Shown here: positions 37,979-50,559 of the stretch, piece after piece | How positions within the stretch are numbered: the stretch's first letter is position 1 | How the letters are laid out: every line of letters starts with the position of its first letter | NCBI GenBank assembly: GCA_014871385.1 | Contig: CM026426.1 | Span: 66,983,692-67,047,691 of the forward strand | Direction: 5' to 3' | Length of the DNA stretch: 64,000 nucleotides | DNA from: Ceratodon purpureus | Taxonomy: Eukaryota > Streptophyta > Bryopsida > Pseudoditrichales > Ditrichaceae | Notes under the pieces: generated by a model | Told to the model about the DNA's origin: nothing | Database searches by the model: none | The model's input: the letters and a program-made list of their open reading frames with translations, nothing else | Position numbers and translations under genes: made by a program

Positions 37979-39496
37979 CCTGGCAGATTGTACATTGGGA
38001 AACCACCTTCAGCATAGCGTTACAAGTATAGCAAACGAATGCTGTCTATTTTTTGCATTTTGATGAAGCTATGATACATGAAGGATCGACTGTGTGGAAG
38101 TAGTGAAGGTTGGCAACTGAAGAATATACAATTCAGTCAAATGATTTTAATTCAAACTTTGAAAATAATACCTGAGCTTCAAGTCAAACGTACGAGCACT
38201 TCAAAGTTCACATACTCTCCATGACAGATCGCGATCTGTAATTGTCATACATAAGTTACTGCTCTGTGAATTACATAGTGTTCAATGTAACAACATCATT
38301 GTTTCATGCGTACTCAATTTGAAAAAGTTCCCGGAACGCTGATGATATTCACACATACAAAAGTCATCTATGGAGTTGGAATGTAAATAGGGATTAATAC
38401 TCACTTGGACTGAAATATTTAAACGGCCTTCACTCTCTCATCGTCATATTCCAAGTGTCTTGGTCCTCGTTTTGGTGGAATTGCTTTCCTAATACAATTA
38501 CAAGCTACGAAATGTCTACTTCCGAACATACTCGCGGAGGTTCACGTCAAGGATCCATATACAACAATTTACGGAACTCAATGTGTAACAGACTTTGCTG
38601 GAAATAACAGAGTGCCCTCTTTTTAACAATCTGGAATTAGGTACCTCTGTTCTTTAAAAATGAATTTTCTATCTCTAAAAGTAGCAGGAGTACTTACTGT
38701 GAAAAGTTCGGCACTCTCGATTTATAATCCTTGTTGCATCTGTTGTGAGACGTCTCGATTGCCAGTATATCCGAGAACTGCAGCTGCGGGAATATATCCA
38801 ACCCAGAATTAACCCTATACCTTAGAGAATTCAAGCAATTACTAACACTTCACATGTATAGTACTCGAGAATGTTGTAACACCGTGATCAAATGAGCTCT
38901 ACGTAAAAATTACAGATTTAGTTAATCACGTCATAGAGGGAAATTCAGCGGAATTGGGTATTGCAACAGAGCTTACTACAATGTAAGAGATCGATAAGTG
39001 TGTCGCACCTTCTCTACCGACTCGAAGTTGTTCAGTAACAGACACACCTGTCAACAGGTCAAACAGATGAACAATAAGGCCAGTCGCAGTGAACCGGCGT
39101 ACGCGAGAACGATGAGCAAACGATCCATGAAATTGACGAATCTCACAAATCTTAAACCAAAACAATTAATCACTTACGAACTGGTCATGTGCACTTGAAT
39201 TTCAAAGGACGTCGACGTCTGTAGACCCAAGAAAATTCGACCTCTAAAGACTGTAGAAGATTCTAATTTAACAGTCAGTTCACTGCACTTAAGCATGTGG
39301 GCAATACAACTTTGTTTCAGTTCTACAAAGATTGTAACGTGTGCCTCTCACCTGCAGGACCTATGTTCCATGCGGTCGCCCAATTCGGCGTCCTTATTCC
39401 ATCGTCCCTTCCTTTGTCTCGTGAATATCCACTTCTGAATCTGTTAGAGCGATTAACGATAGTCAAGGCACGCTTTTCAATACTCAATCCCGCACC
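37979..39496. promoter_or_regulatory. Divergent intergenic/promoter region of the first CACTA element
   Basis: This 1.5-kb non-coding stretch separates the start codons of the minus-strand TNP2 gene and the plus-strand TNPA-like gene, so both promoters (or 5' leader introns) must lie here. I could not pick a convincing TATA box or transcription start on either strand. No alternative gene is visible. Confidence 0.5.
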
Positions 39497-42400
39497 ATGG
39501 CCACGAAGAGGTCTGCAATTGATTGTGACGAAGGAGAGTACGACATGACGGAGGGTGAAGAGGAGGAGGAAGAGCACGAGGAAGAGGAGGAGGAAGAGGA
39601 GAACGAATACGAGAAGATGCGTGCTGAGAGAATTAGGAGCAACAACGTGGAGATGCAGGCTGCGCTTGACGCGGCTAAAATCTTGTAAGTGCCCTTGTCA
39701 GCGTTAAACCCTAGGTATTATGTGTCCGACCGTCGGATGGCCGCCACGTGTTCCATTCAACGTCCACGATGTAACTACAATATGTTCTCCTGGTTTACTC
39801 TCTCTCTCACCAGGGTTTCCGTATAGTAGCAGAAATTAAACTTTGATCTGCATGCTTGCTGAACGAGCGTTACCGTCTTGATTCGTGCAGTAACTCTGCA
39901 ATCGGTGAGAGAAAAAGGATTTCGAAGTAGAGGGAAAGGTTAGAACACGACGGACCTCGACGTCGCAGTGGACGCTTGAAGTCCGTGGGTGATTCAAGTA
40001 AGCCGAGGTCATATTTCTCAAATAGTGACAATGCTGAGGAACGGAATGGAGTCGGACGTATCAAGAAGTCATCGGAAAGCGAGGCGTCGGGTAAGACCTT
40101 TGAATTTGCAGTTAGTATCCTAGTTTTCATCGATTGGTTCCTGTGCAACAGTAGTTTCTCTGGGCATTGCGATTCTATGTCCCGTAAATTGCCGAAGGTG
40201 AAAGTTTTCCAGTTGTAAGCTCCCTCCTGCGTTTTGAGCAATGGATTAACACGTTGCTGCACTCATATAAATGTCAGAAAGAAAATCAAAGTATGTGTTG
40301 ATTTCTAAAACCCTAGACATGTCATCTGCATGGGAAGTATGAATTCAGACACTGTAGAACTATGAGGTTAATTGTTCATCTTAATTGCAGAAGACAGTGA
40401 ATTCGTTTCTGCATCCGACGAGTCCAATGATAAGCGGGTGCGATCCCCCGGAGGCAGCGCAGTGAAGCATGGAAAGGGGAAGTCGAATAGGGTTCATGCG
40501 GCCAAACCTAATGTACAAGACTCTGAAGTCAGACTGGAGTTGCCAGTGCCGTATTTTCGTAGGACTGATGGCCCTAATCCTCATGGACCGTCTGGAATGC
40601 ATGCTTTCCCATCCTCCTCAGCGGCTCCGATGCAGCCCCCAACCCGGTGGGCATGGGTGCCGATGGCTCCGGAGAGTAACGGTCCCGGGTTGTTTAACGC
40701 AACTTGTGCCGTGCCCCCCGGGAACTACACACCGAACTGGACCTTTGTACAGGGAAATGCAGGCGGGGACACTGGGGGCAGACAAGGATCAGATACAACA
40801 GGCTTTGACAAGGGAAGTCATTCAATGTCGTCTTCTATAAAGGAAGATTCCTTGAAGAAAAGAAAGCAAAGAGCCACCAAGCGAGCTGCAGAGGAAGATG
40901 CGAAAAAGCGAGAGACAGCAGGTCTAAGACCGTATACTGTACAGGTAAAAAGTTCTGACTTGATAGATAGCGGTTGTGCAGGTCATTTGAAGTGGCAGGA
41001 ATTCATGAGAGACATGACACCACGCATGTTGGATATGAGCGTGATGAAATTCGAAGAACAGAACGAGAGTTCAAAGGAAAAATTGCGTGAAACGTTGAGA
41101 GCTCGATTCGAATTCCTGGAGAATGAAGTGACCGACTTATCCCTGGACAAGATGATCAAGACATGGATGCGAAGGGACCGGGAACGTTTAAAGAGACTCC
41201 ATGGAAATAAAACGAAGGCTCCGACGAAGTACCAGGCAACACAGTGGGATGCCATGAGACGATACTGGGATAGTCCTATGTATCGAGAGAAGTCAGACAG
41301 AATGGCAGAAACAAGGAAGAAAGTTACGAAAAACCCACGCGTTGGTCGTCAGGGTTATGCAGGAAAGAAAGTGATGATGGTAAGAAGCTATTATTGAGTT
41401 TTTCGGTTCTCATGTTGCTCCTATGTTGAAGTGTAACGTAGTCGGCCTGGTGCTCCACTGACTAGTAGTTCTAGCTTAGCTTGTAGTATGGGTTGATTGA
41501 TTACATGTCTGGTGTGTATTTTTAAAGAGAAAGGAAAGGGAGGTCACACCAGATGTCACCGATGTGGCGAAAGAGCTAAAGAGTGCAATGGTTAATCCAG
41601 AAGCTGCGGTACGTACTTATGTTAAATTTTTAATTTCGAATCACCATGCCGTTTTTCCTGTTTTATCTATTTAAATATTTTATTAGTCAATTGTTTAACT
41701 GAAGGATGGAGTTGCGCACCCGTATGGTCACTGTCAATTTGCATTTTTTTTTATTTCCTTTTCCATCATAGTCAGAATGTTGTGAAATACTCCCATAATA
41801 TGACATATTGGGTTTATGTTACTCCAGGAAATGGAGAAGAAGAACTCCCAAAGGCTATCTGCGATGGAAAAAAGACTGGAAGATGTGTTGAAAAGTAACT
41901 TACATTTACAGACAATGTTACAGAATGTACTAAACAGTGTGTCACCTGATACTGTGAGAGAGGTTGTTCATTTACCACAGAGTACGAGACTTGGAGTTGG
42001 AGAACCATCAGGGACTGAGGAGAACAAAAGTTGCCCCGATATTGGCAACGCCAGCGGCTTAGTTAGTAGTGAATGCTGGTGGGACAAACTATGTAAATCA
42101 TCAGACGAAGACAAAGGCATCGAAGAAAGAGGTCATCAGAAAACGACTACGATGGCCAAGTTACAAGAGGAGGTGAGTAACGATGTTGTCGTCTGGTGGT
42201 AGATAAAATTATCTGGAGAAATTGTTTACGTTGGCGCCAAGTACTCTACTTCAAGGTGAAGTGGGTCAGAGCAACTTCCCTCGTTATTTTGATTGTTACT
42301 GAACCTCAATGGATGTACGTATGGACGGTCAATAATTTCCTCTGAAGTTCTCTAAGATGAATATTGGCAGTTCAACATGGAGTTTGAAAAGGCGAACAGA

Positions 42401-44398
42401 TATTGACCGTCAGTTTCTACCAAATGCTAGACAGAATAAGTTAATTGTATTGTGTGATATGAATATTTACAAGGAAAAGTGACTGAATTGCAGATGATGT
42501 TGCAAGGACATAACCACGCTACAGTCGACAAAACTGAAGCGATGGATACTCATGTAAGTGTGGAAAACATCGCTATATTTTAATGGGATATCAATAACTC
42601 ACTACTTATGTCTAATGACAGCATCCGAAATGCGCATGCTATGCAAGAAGCTGCTTTACTGAGTTGCTGCTATTTGAGTGCAAACTTTTGGGAACATGAC
42701 CACTTCCGTCAGAGTGGACATGAAAAGTTCAGCTCTACTCATCATCCTTGTGTCATTGAATCAGTGTCGTGGATCTGTGAATGTACGTCTCACAGTCTGT
42801 TAGAGTCTGATATATACGGTCTGTTTCAGTTATTTTCTGTCTAACCTTATTTGGCTCCATTTCAAGGGATGACATATACACATGTTTTTGAGTATGTTGT
42901 TTAACCGAAAGTGTGACTTTTTTCTATACTGAAATATATGATGTGACTGTGTTCTTAGAGTGAAGAAGGGCACCATAGACAGCAGCGAATAAGACTGCTG
43001 AACGAGAAACGCAAACTGGTAGATAAACAAGTAAGAGTACTCCAACTCAGTCCTATGTTCCGCTGAATGAAGATGTTCAACTTCAACTCTTTCCACAGCT
43101 TTTATGAACACGTGATGACTTCTAAAGAGTAGTATACGTTGTATAAAAAATCAAGAAATGTCTGAAGATGTGTAGTCTCATTTGAGTACTCTCAACTAGT
43201 CAACTTTTAATTTGAAGTTCATTTGGAATTGCGCATTTCAGGGTGGTCGTCGACATGGACACGAAACTCGCCAAACTAATTTGGCTAAGGTGCGGTGAAG
43301 CTAAACAATCTCATTTCAAAGCTTTAGCTTATCCGTACATCATGGTAGAGCCGGGAATATGTACCTTTCAATAATAAACAGAACACGAAATGGATCGTGG
43401 TTCTTTGTTCCTCCTGGTGACTTTCTAGAATCAATTATGGGAATATGGTAGGAGACTATGTATCTGCTACTGACTATCATGCTTGCAATCTCTCTCCGAT
43501 AAATTACAGTTGGAACTTTCTGGAGAATGATATACCGTGCCGTCATGCTTATGAGGTCATATTTGATCATTTTGCGATGTCGTAGTGGACGTACTTCTGT
43601 GAATAGTACTTTACAAATTACAAAGAGGAATGAAGGAATCGGTTACGTGCACTGCAGTACCGACGGATTCCCCTGCAAATTAAGTACAGGTTGTTTATAA
43701 AATATCATTAAGCAATGGATGAAATCTATTTCAGAAAAGAGAACTTGTGATATTTCTTGAATTCTAATTGTTGTTTACATGTACTGCAGGAGTCAGTGAT
43801 CAAAGACTGTGAACAAGGAAATTTGAAGGTAAGTAAAGATGGCACATGTTTATTTTTTTATATATTTCAATTGCCCTGAACATCCAATGTTCAGAGTAGA
43901 GGGGTATACAAATTTTTGAGAGTTTCCCTATTAGATACAGGAAGACGATTATACTCTGAAACATATACAAATGAACTGTAGACGTATTTTTATTGAATAT
44001 ATGTGTGTCGGAATGCAGGTTGAGGAATCTCTGGGCAGTATTTATCTTTACTTGGATTCGGTCAAATTTATGAACAAGATTATTGTGTTAGATAATAGTA
44101 TTCTCTACCTCTGAATGAAATGTGGCATTTGGAGATCCAGATAGGCGACGGAGTGTGGTTATCAGGGAAGGTGCATGCGGAGACTAAGGTAGCAAACGGG
44201 ACCATTATCGCGTTAGGAGGAAGTGCAACTTTTCACCACCGACCTATCCCCCCAGAGTACGTCCGAGTTAACTTGAACTCTGTTTCTGTGAATGAGCCAC
44301 TCTTGGTTCTTGTGGAAGAAGCGGAGCAAGAGAATTTAAGTGACGCGTTGGGCTCTAGCGTACTGTGGTTATTGGATCTAACAAACCGAGACAATTGA
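39497..44398 (+). pseudogene. TNPA-like Transposase_24 protein, about ten exons, one in-frame TAG
   Basis: Exon 1 (39497-39684) starts at ATG, has a long Glu run, then EKMRAERIRSNNVEMQA. Exon 2 (39891-40090) reads in phase into GPRRRSGRLKSVGDSS but has TAG at 39928-39930. Exon 3 (40391-41379) has a Pro-rich segment and the Transposase_24 domain (MLDMSVMKFEEQNES ... TKYQATQWDAMRRYWDSP, VGRQGYAGKK). Exons 4 (41528-41608) and 5 (41828-42172) follow with exact GT-AG borders and a coiled coil (EMEKKNSQRLSAMEKRLED). Short exons lie near 42494, 42960, 43252 and 43790. The last exon (to TGA 44396-44398) holds the C-terminal domain GTIIALGGSATFHHRPIPPE typical of plant En/Spm proteins. Expected role: binding subterminal repeats and assisting TNP2. 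Apart from the TAG it looks intact. Confidence 0.8.
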
Positions 44399-45270
44399 AG
44401 ACATTGTCGGCCGATGTAGCAAGAAGTACGCGGAGAAGGATTTTGCACAGAGGGAGCGAATAGCGGGACATGGTCAACAGTTTGACCTTGAAGGTGTGTG
44501 AGTTCTAGTTTGATAGTTTTGGTTAGAATTAAGAGCTATGGTTGTGGCAGTTGCTAAGTGAAGCAATCAGGTCTGACCATGATCTGGTTATAGAGTTGAG
44601 GTTCCGTCTAATCTCATTTGTACACATGGGATTTCGCACCCATCCTCTTCTGCTTGAATGGAAAAAGATCCTGTGAATGGATCGGTAACACTATTTACAG
44701 TGAATAATAATCAGCTAAGATCCGAAGAGCACGTGGATAATTGCAAACCACTCGTTGAATAGGCTCCGGACCGTCGATATGGGCATGATTCGACAGGGAC
44801 CCCGTCCTATGTTTGCCAGCCACGTGTAAGAAGAATATTGGACAGGGAACTGTGACGAGAACAGCGTCAATTACCATTCTCACATATCTATGAAGTGGAC
44901 ACGTGTCCATGGAGGGCAGTAATCACATGGCTTCGAAGATTTGGGAATTCATCGGAATGAAGATGCCTGGATTGTTAAATAGGACTCGTCATTCATGTGG
45001 AGAATGACGTCTCATGTGACATTCTGGCATACTCGTCACATCCTCATACACTGCTGAAACTGAAACTCATATTGTACATCGCGAAATGTACCCCCAATGA
45101 GCATACTCGTACAGGCACACCCTCGAGACGGGCAGAGTGAAATCGGTCGTTAACGACAGAAGGCAGGGAATGACATGTCGTAATTGACATAGACCTCCAA
45201 TGTCATTTAACTGCAGCTCAGTCTTTAATGACATGGTTTTTTGTCATTTCGGCAGTCCTTTAATCCCAAG

Positions 45271-45282
45271 TTTCTACTAGTA
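45271..45282 (-). repeat. CACTA right terminal inverted repeat
   Basis: TTTCTACTAGTA, followed by CAT (45283-45285). The inverted sequence matches the left end at 20133-20144 except for the first base (T instead of C). Confidence 0.85.
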
Positions 45283-45367
45283 CATGCCGTTGACCTTCCA
45301 TTATGCTGCACAGGTGTGGTGAAGAGCTGGATGCCATTCACCCTTCGCCTCCTCCCATGGTGACTAC

Positions 45368-45693
45368 CGAGGCTCCGCTCCAAGAGCTGCGATGCTCCCC
45401 TGCGATGCTCCCCTCCTCTGCGGTTGTAAGCTGAACGCTCTGCTCCTATGCAGCCTGTGACTCCTCGAAGTAGACAGTCTGGCTCCGATCCTCCTCTCTG
45501 GCCCGCCGATCACCCGCTCTAATTGACTATAGTCGACCTCTTGGTCGCCCATCTGAAGCTCGTCTCCACTTGAATGCTCCTCCTCACTCCCGTAGCATGA
45601 TGTATTATCTTCAGCCACTGCATTGTTGTATTCTGGACTTTCTTCACTTTCTAACAAGCTATACTCATTGCTTGGTCGCAAATTGGATGCCAT
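45368..45693 (-). CDS. Probable first exon of the pogo-like transposase gene
   Basis: ATG at 45691-45693 (MASNLRPSNEYSLLESEE) starts an acidic, Ser-rich, then Arg-rich stretch that stays open to a TAG overlapping a candidate donor (CCTCG|GTAGTC at 45368). A 3' splice-like ACCTGTGCAG lies at about 45301-45310 on this strand. On the other side of the CACTA insertion (before 20133) the pogo-like frame is open backwards across the reconstituted junction into this region. The neighbour relation and strand fit one gene cut by the CACTA element. The exact exon join is not proven. Function here is unknown; N-termini of such proteins are usually variable. Confidence 0.45.
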
Positions 45694-48363
45694 GACTCAC
45701 ATCTGCTATGAGGTAATCTCTTGCATGCACATGCACTGGCCTGTTCAACCAAATGAGAAATCAGTGTGACGCTTCACCCCAACACACACTCAGGTAATAA
45801 GCATTCACACGACTACAACATGCTGGATAAGGTTAACCTGAACTATACTTTCACATGGATTGTCAATAGGCAAATGAAGAGAATCGTTACAATCAGAAGC
45901 TCCCATCCAAAAAAAACTTAAAAATATATCACCAAGCAATACAATCTGACAAAAGTGCAGAAAGCATGGCCAAAGAGTAGCTAGACGAGAGCTTCATGTG
46001 AAACAACGTACCTGAGTTGTGAAAGAGATTCAAGATCCAAGCTATTAAGCTCTACACTGTACTCTGTATGGACAGTCATGTGAATGCACTAGTACCGAAG
46101 TGGTCGTTTTTCATTCCCTGAAATAGCCAAAAGGAGCTCACGGCGACATGGTTTCCACTCGGCAGCGCAGAATCGCGAGGGCCTGAACTCCGGGTTCTAC
46201 TCAGTGGTTTGAGACACAAAACGACGCGGGGTGGGACCAGCCGAAGCTTACCCTCTGCTTGTAACTTGGAATTAACCTCGAGTGTTTCATTGTTACTTTT
46301 CGGAAAACGCAACTCCAGTAAAACGAGGGTAAGTGAATTCGTTTTTTTTATCCAGCCAGTAGGAGCTCTGTATTCGAGGAGATACTGGCCGGCGCGGTAT
46401 TGGCCATCGAGATGCCAACATTTCGTTCACCATGTCATTTTGGGACATACATCTTCTGCGAACCCCCTATAGCCACGCGACAGGTGGAAGCTCGGAGTTC
46501 ATCTTCAGAATTAGGGCTTGCGATGAAATATGTCCGAATTGATGAATGTTTTTGTCAATGCTGGTTCGATGATAGTCGTCGTCTTGGATGAATAACCTAT
46601 TACTAATGTACAGACGAATTAGTGGATGATAGTCGTCGCAGTCGATGAATAATCAATTATTAATGTACAGACACATTAGTCCAGGCATTTGCTGATTTCA
46701 GCTCAGATGTTGCAATTGCATTGCTGATATTGCCTAAATTCGGAAGGTATGTGAATCGGGACAATATGGATTCGAGCAAAATGCATTGCCATTTCATATC
46801 TTAAGAAAAGTTTGTGGTAGGAATGCTCAAAAGAGACCCACATCTCGAACAAGTCTGCGTCTTGGTTCCCATTCAGCGATGGGAATTCAGCAAGGAAACA
46901 TTCTCTCCCTATCCGGGCACGGGTGTCTCTCCCACAGATGGTTTCCTGAGCGTGCTGTGTTCATATTGCATACCGTGAAGGCACTACATATGTTAAAAAT
47001 GAGAACACATCTATAGACTACCGGACTCAGCGTGAAAGAAACAAAAGAAAAGGCTTTATTTGCAGGATACCAACACATGAAGTTAGACGTTCAGTGACCA
47101 TTCTCGAGGCTGAAAATGGAACCTCCAAAGTCAACTTCTGAAGCCGAATGTGGCGGCCTAGAGTCGCTTGTACCGTTAGGCACAGTGTCCGCTGTCATCG
47201 TCCTTTCTCTTCGCACAAGCCACGGTAGAATCCCTGTATATCAATGCGGTTGTCACCCATCGAAAGCAGAATATGAAAGTTACACTTCTGCTACTTCACT
47301 TTACTTACTTCAACGTAACGGAGGTGGGTAGAGCGCCAGACGATGGTGGAATCTTCGGCAAAGGCCCCGTTGATGGCGTCGGACAGTGTCTCAATCCCCT
47401 CTCGTTGATGATCTGGATACAGGACCTTCTGTCGGAACACGGAAACGCAACTAACATCCGGATAGTGCTCCAATTGAGCGTAAACTTCCGTACTGTCACT
47501 AGGTTCCGAGTATCGTCCAGGGATTCAATAGTGTTTCACCAAGTAGTTACTGCTAATCGTTCCGAGCCTTGCCACTGCTCGGATAGTGTCTTCGGAACGT
47601 AACTCCCGAACTATCTCCTTCTCTATTCTTCTCTCATTAGGTGTTTCGTCCACAAACCCCAACGTCTCGGATCAGTCACCGTCTCACAACTGTCCTAGAG
47701 TACTCTGGCCAGCAGGTCACACAAACGATCCTCTCCGATCCGTGGGACTACAACGACAAACCAATCCGGATCTGGGAGAACCAGGATCCGATTATCCCTA
47801 GGCGACCCGTACCACGTTCCAACTCCCCCTCTCACTATGCACGGAACCTCTTCAGAAGTTCAGGGAGCCCGACCAAGTAGTTCTTGATCCGCTTCGACCC
47901 TAGCGACGGCTATTCCGTATGAGGTTGATTTGGGGACGGAACAGTGAGGCTTCACTCCTACGACAATCCTCTAAATCTTTCCGCTCAATCCCATTTCCTT
48001 TCCGGTTTGGGTCTCGTCGCAACTCCCATCACCTTCCTATCCGAGCTACAGCGGAACTCTCATATCCTTCCCGGATCATTCACACTTAGCGGGAAATCAC
48101 GCACAGTACTTACAAAACACAAATACTTTACTGATAAGGAATATAGGGGGAAAATATGCAAAACGAAGACCCGGACCGCCTCGCCTGCCTGGTTTAAGTA
48201 AGCAGGGGCTTCCACAAAAGCGGCGGCGCCGGCAGTTCAATCAAAACCCTAATCCCTAACTACCTACCTAGAATTCTACTTTACGACTAGGACGGATCTC
48301 CCGATCCGGAATCTACTCCTATAAATCCGGAAAGTTACGACAAGTGGCAGTGAGAGGAATCTA
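45694..48363. other. No supported gene
   Basis: The stretch left of 47100 is probably the upstream flank of the pogo-like element. The stretch 47400-48360 shares the CCGGA/CCGAT-rich composition of the 731-aa gene and is its trailer on the minus strand. A plus-strand frame at 47641-47880 is protein-like but has no recognisable motif. I saw no LTR, primer site or pol domain. Confidence 0.4.
46569..46680. repeat. Tandem duplication of about 55 bp
   Basis: GATGATAGTCGTCG(T/C) ... GATGAATAA ... TTA.TAATGTACAGAC.. ATTAGT occurs twice back to back (46569-46622 and 46624-46680), with several differences. Non-coding. Confidence 0.75.
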
Positions 48364-50559
48364 TCACTTCTTTGTCTTCTTGTGGCTCTCCTGCTCGCGA
48401 TCCTTCGACCTGGTCACCCGCGGCTCTGATCCGCCCGCCCCTGCTGCTCGTGCCGCCTTGCGCCTAGCACTCCGTTCCGCCTTTGACTCCCTCTCCTGAG
48501 CCTCCAAGGACAACCGGGTAACGATCCGAGGTTTGGGAGAATTGGGCGATTTCGGAATCATATGTGCGGGAGGAGTTCCGGACGTCGGAGTCTGAGTTTC
48601 AGTTCCGGTGGTCCTGACCGGAGAGCTCCCATGCGTCTCTGAGTCGGACTCGGAAATCGTAATCGGCTCCTTCCTTTTCCGCAACCTCCGGAAATCACCG
48701 ACAGTGTTCGGAGGGGAACCCGCTGCTGGCGTTCCGGTGGGAGTAGGCGTCACCGTTCCGGTCTTGGCTGTGGGTGAAGGGGTCAATCCCCCCTCCTGAG
48801 TTACTCGGGTCCGTCCGGGTGGTGAAATAGGTCGTCCCCATTCCGGTCCCGCTACCTCCCCTCGGTAATTCGCAATGATCACTTCATCTCCGAGTCGTGG
48901 AAGAACATCCGGCGGCACGGTCCGAGTCACCTGTTCCGAAACCGTCCTCTCCTCGATCCGCCTCTCGGTGACTGTCGTTCCGGTCACCTCCACCTGTCCT
49001 CTGGGGATCGCGCAGCTCTGCTGGACTGTACTGGTTCCGGGTGACGCCGCCTGTGCTTGGACTTCCCGGATCGCCTCCGCAATCGTCCGATTTGTCATGG
49101 CGGCCTCTTTGACCGTCATCTGTTCTGCTGCTTGGAGGTTACTCCCTATCGGGGTTCGGAACCCAACCCCGCGAGATTCTCCTACCACGGCCCGAGAGGG
49201 CGATCCGGGGAGCGGAAGACCCCGGCCAGCGACTACGAGACTGGGACTTCCGGTGCTCGGATTGAGCAGCTGCCGGACCTTCTTCAGGATCATGTTCATC
49301 GAGTGCTCGCATTTGGAGAGGATCTTGATGATCTTCTGCTTGTCCTCGAAATCAGCCGGCTGCACTACGTTCTCATCGAACAGCCGGGCCTTGTTGATTA
49401 CCGCTCCCGAACTTCCCACCAACTTCCGAAGCTCCCCCAAAGTCTCCTCCTGCTCGGCGTGGAACTTACGGATCTCGTCACTCTTTGCCGCCAGCTCCTT
49501 CGTCAACTCCTGCAACTGAAGCTCCAGCCGCTTCTTCTCACTCCGGAGAGTTGGGGCATCCTTCAACAACTCCACTTCTCGGATCACCTCTTCCGGTAAG
49601 CACCCTCCCAGAGCTGTACAGACCCTCCGGAACAGGGTTTCGACCCGATCATAAGAAGCTTGAGCCCGGTGAGTCTCCTCCCGAATCCCCCGGAACAGGT
49701 CTACCGGAAATCCCCGATCGGAACTGACCTCTCTCCGTTCCGGATCTCCCCGGGCCGTAGACGGCTCCGCGTGTCGTGACGGAGCCTGCTCCGATCTCGA
49801 CCTGGACTGAGCCCTAGTAGCGCCAGGATTCGGAACCTCCCTCGTATCGTCCTCATCTTCCGAGTCCGTTGTATCCGAGGGCTCACCTCGCGGATCGGGT
49901 TCCATTCCGGGCGGAATCTCCGAGAAGTTGAGGCAGTTCTTCGCGTGCGTATACGTCTCGTCCTCCTTATCGGTCAGCAAGTCATACGTATGGTAAAGGT
50001 GAAAGAGGTAAGGGGAGAGTGGGGTCGGCTTCTTTCCGATCGTCGGAACCATCTTCTGCACCACTTCCGCCATGAGTGCAGCCCAATTCACCGGACGTTC
50101 TCGTGTATACGCTCCGAGGATGGTATTCCCGACCGTAATGGTAACTTGTGCCGGTTTCTGCGGATACAGGATCGGAACGAGGAAAGCTAAGACCTGCCTC
50201 TGCCTCCTATCCTTGCAGGCGTCTATCTCGTATCCATTGTTCCTATGGATCTTCCCGTGGAACCTATCCTGCACGTACTGGTCCGTCCGGGTTGCCCAAA
50301 GGAGTCCCTTCTGCTCGAAACCGTAAGCTTCCGCCCATTGTTCCGCATTCCACAGCGTGGGCTTGCCTCGGACCGTATTATCCCACCGGTTGTCCGGACC
50401 TTCCAGGACCTCCCTCACCATCACCTCACTCTTCAGTAACCACGGCCGTGCCAGCAATCCCTCACACCTCATCCGAGTGAGGTCGGTGATCAGTTCCTCC
50501 ATATCCGATTCCTTCACTGGAGTTCCGGGGCTAAGGACGCAACACTGTACGCGCGCCAT
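48364..50559 (-). CDS. 731-aa gag-like coiled-coil protein, intact
   Basis: ATG at 50559 to TGA at 48364. Residues 1-230 form a globular domain (WNAEQWAEAYGFEQKG; ERPVNWAALMAEVV; LSPYLFHLYHTYDLLTDKED) that resembles the general pattern of plant transposon or mobile-domain proteins, but I cannot name it. An acidic/Arg-Ser-rich linker follows (240-300). A coiled coil lies at about 345-390 (RLELQLQELTKELAAKSDEI). A long Pro/Thr/Ser/Gly-rich tail ends in a very basic C-terminus (RSARRKAARAAGAGG ... KKTKK), probably nucleic-acid binding. A TATA-like box sits about 150 bp upstream. Codon choice is GC-rich (CCGGA motifs), unlike both CACTA elements. It could be the gag of a gag-only retroelement or a transposon-derived gene. 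No LTRs or pol were found. Confidence 0.65.
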   Translation of the reverse strand: MARVQCCVLSPGTPVKESDMEELITDLTRMRCEGLLARPWLLKSEVMVREVLEGPDNRWDNTVRGKPTLWNAEQWAEAYGFEQKGLLWATRTDQYVQDRFHGKIHRNNGYEIDACKDRRQRQVLAFLVPILYPQKPAQVTITVGNTILGAYTRERPVNWAALMAEVVQKMVPTIGKKPTPLSPYLFHLYHTYDLLTDKEDETYTHAKNCLNFSEIPPGMEPDPRGEPSDTTDSEDEDDTREVPNPGATRAQSRSRSEQAPSRHAEPSTARGDPERREVSSDRGFPVDLFRGIREETHRAQASYDRVETLFRRVCTALGGCLPEEVIREVELLKDAPTLRSEKKRLELQLQELTKELAAKSDEIRKFHAEQEETLGELRKLVGSSGAVINKARLFDENVVQPADFEDKQKIIKILSKCEHSMNMILKKVRQLLNPSTGSPSLVVAGRGLPLPGSPSRAVVGESRGVGFRTPIGSNLQAAEQMTVKEAAMTNRTIAEAIREVQAQAASPGTSTVQQSCAIPRGQVEVTGTTVTERRIEERTVSEQVTRTVPPDVLPRLGDEVIIANYRGEVAGPEWGRPISPPGRTRVTQEGGLTPSPTAKTGTVTPTPTGTPAAGSPPNTVGDFRRLRKRKEPITISESDSETHGSSPVRTTGTETQTPTSGTPPAHMIPKSPNSPKPRIVTRLSLEAQERESKAERSARRKAARAAGAGGSEPRVTRSKDREQESHKKTKK

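Larger units (their letters stand above)
20133..45282 (-). mobile_element. Complete CACTA/EnSpm transposon, about 25 kb
   Basis: The left end reads CACTAGTAGAAA (20133-20144). The right end reads TTTCTACTAGTA (45271-45282), i.e. TACTAGTAGAAA inverted, 11 of 12 bases matching. Both sides are flanked by the trinucleotide CAT (20130-20132 and 45283-45285), the 3-bp target duplication expected of this superfamily. The subterminal 150 bp at each end carry ATGACAT/AATGACA motifs on both strands, probable TNPA-like binding sites. Inside are a TNP2-type transposase gene on the minus strand, a divergent Transposase_24-type gene on the plus strand, and at least four more minus-strand coding regions. 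The first base of the right end is T rather than C. Confidence 0.85.

Noticed and set aside
39541..39620. Glu-rich coding run as a simple repeat only
   Set aside because: It lies in frame within exon 1 of the TNPA-like gene and is followed by the typical EKMRAERIR segment, so it is coding.
49057..50480. Plus-strand frames opposite the 731-aa gene
   Set aside because: Arg/Pro/Ser-rich antisense shadows of a clear 731-codon frame.
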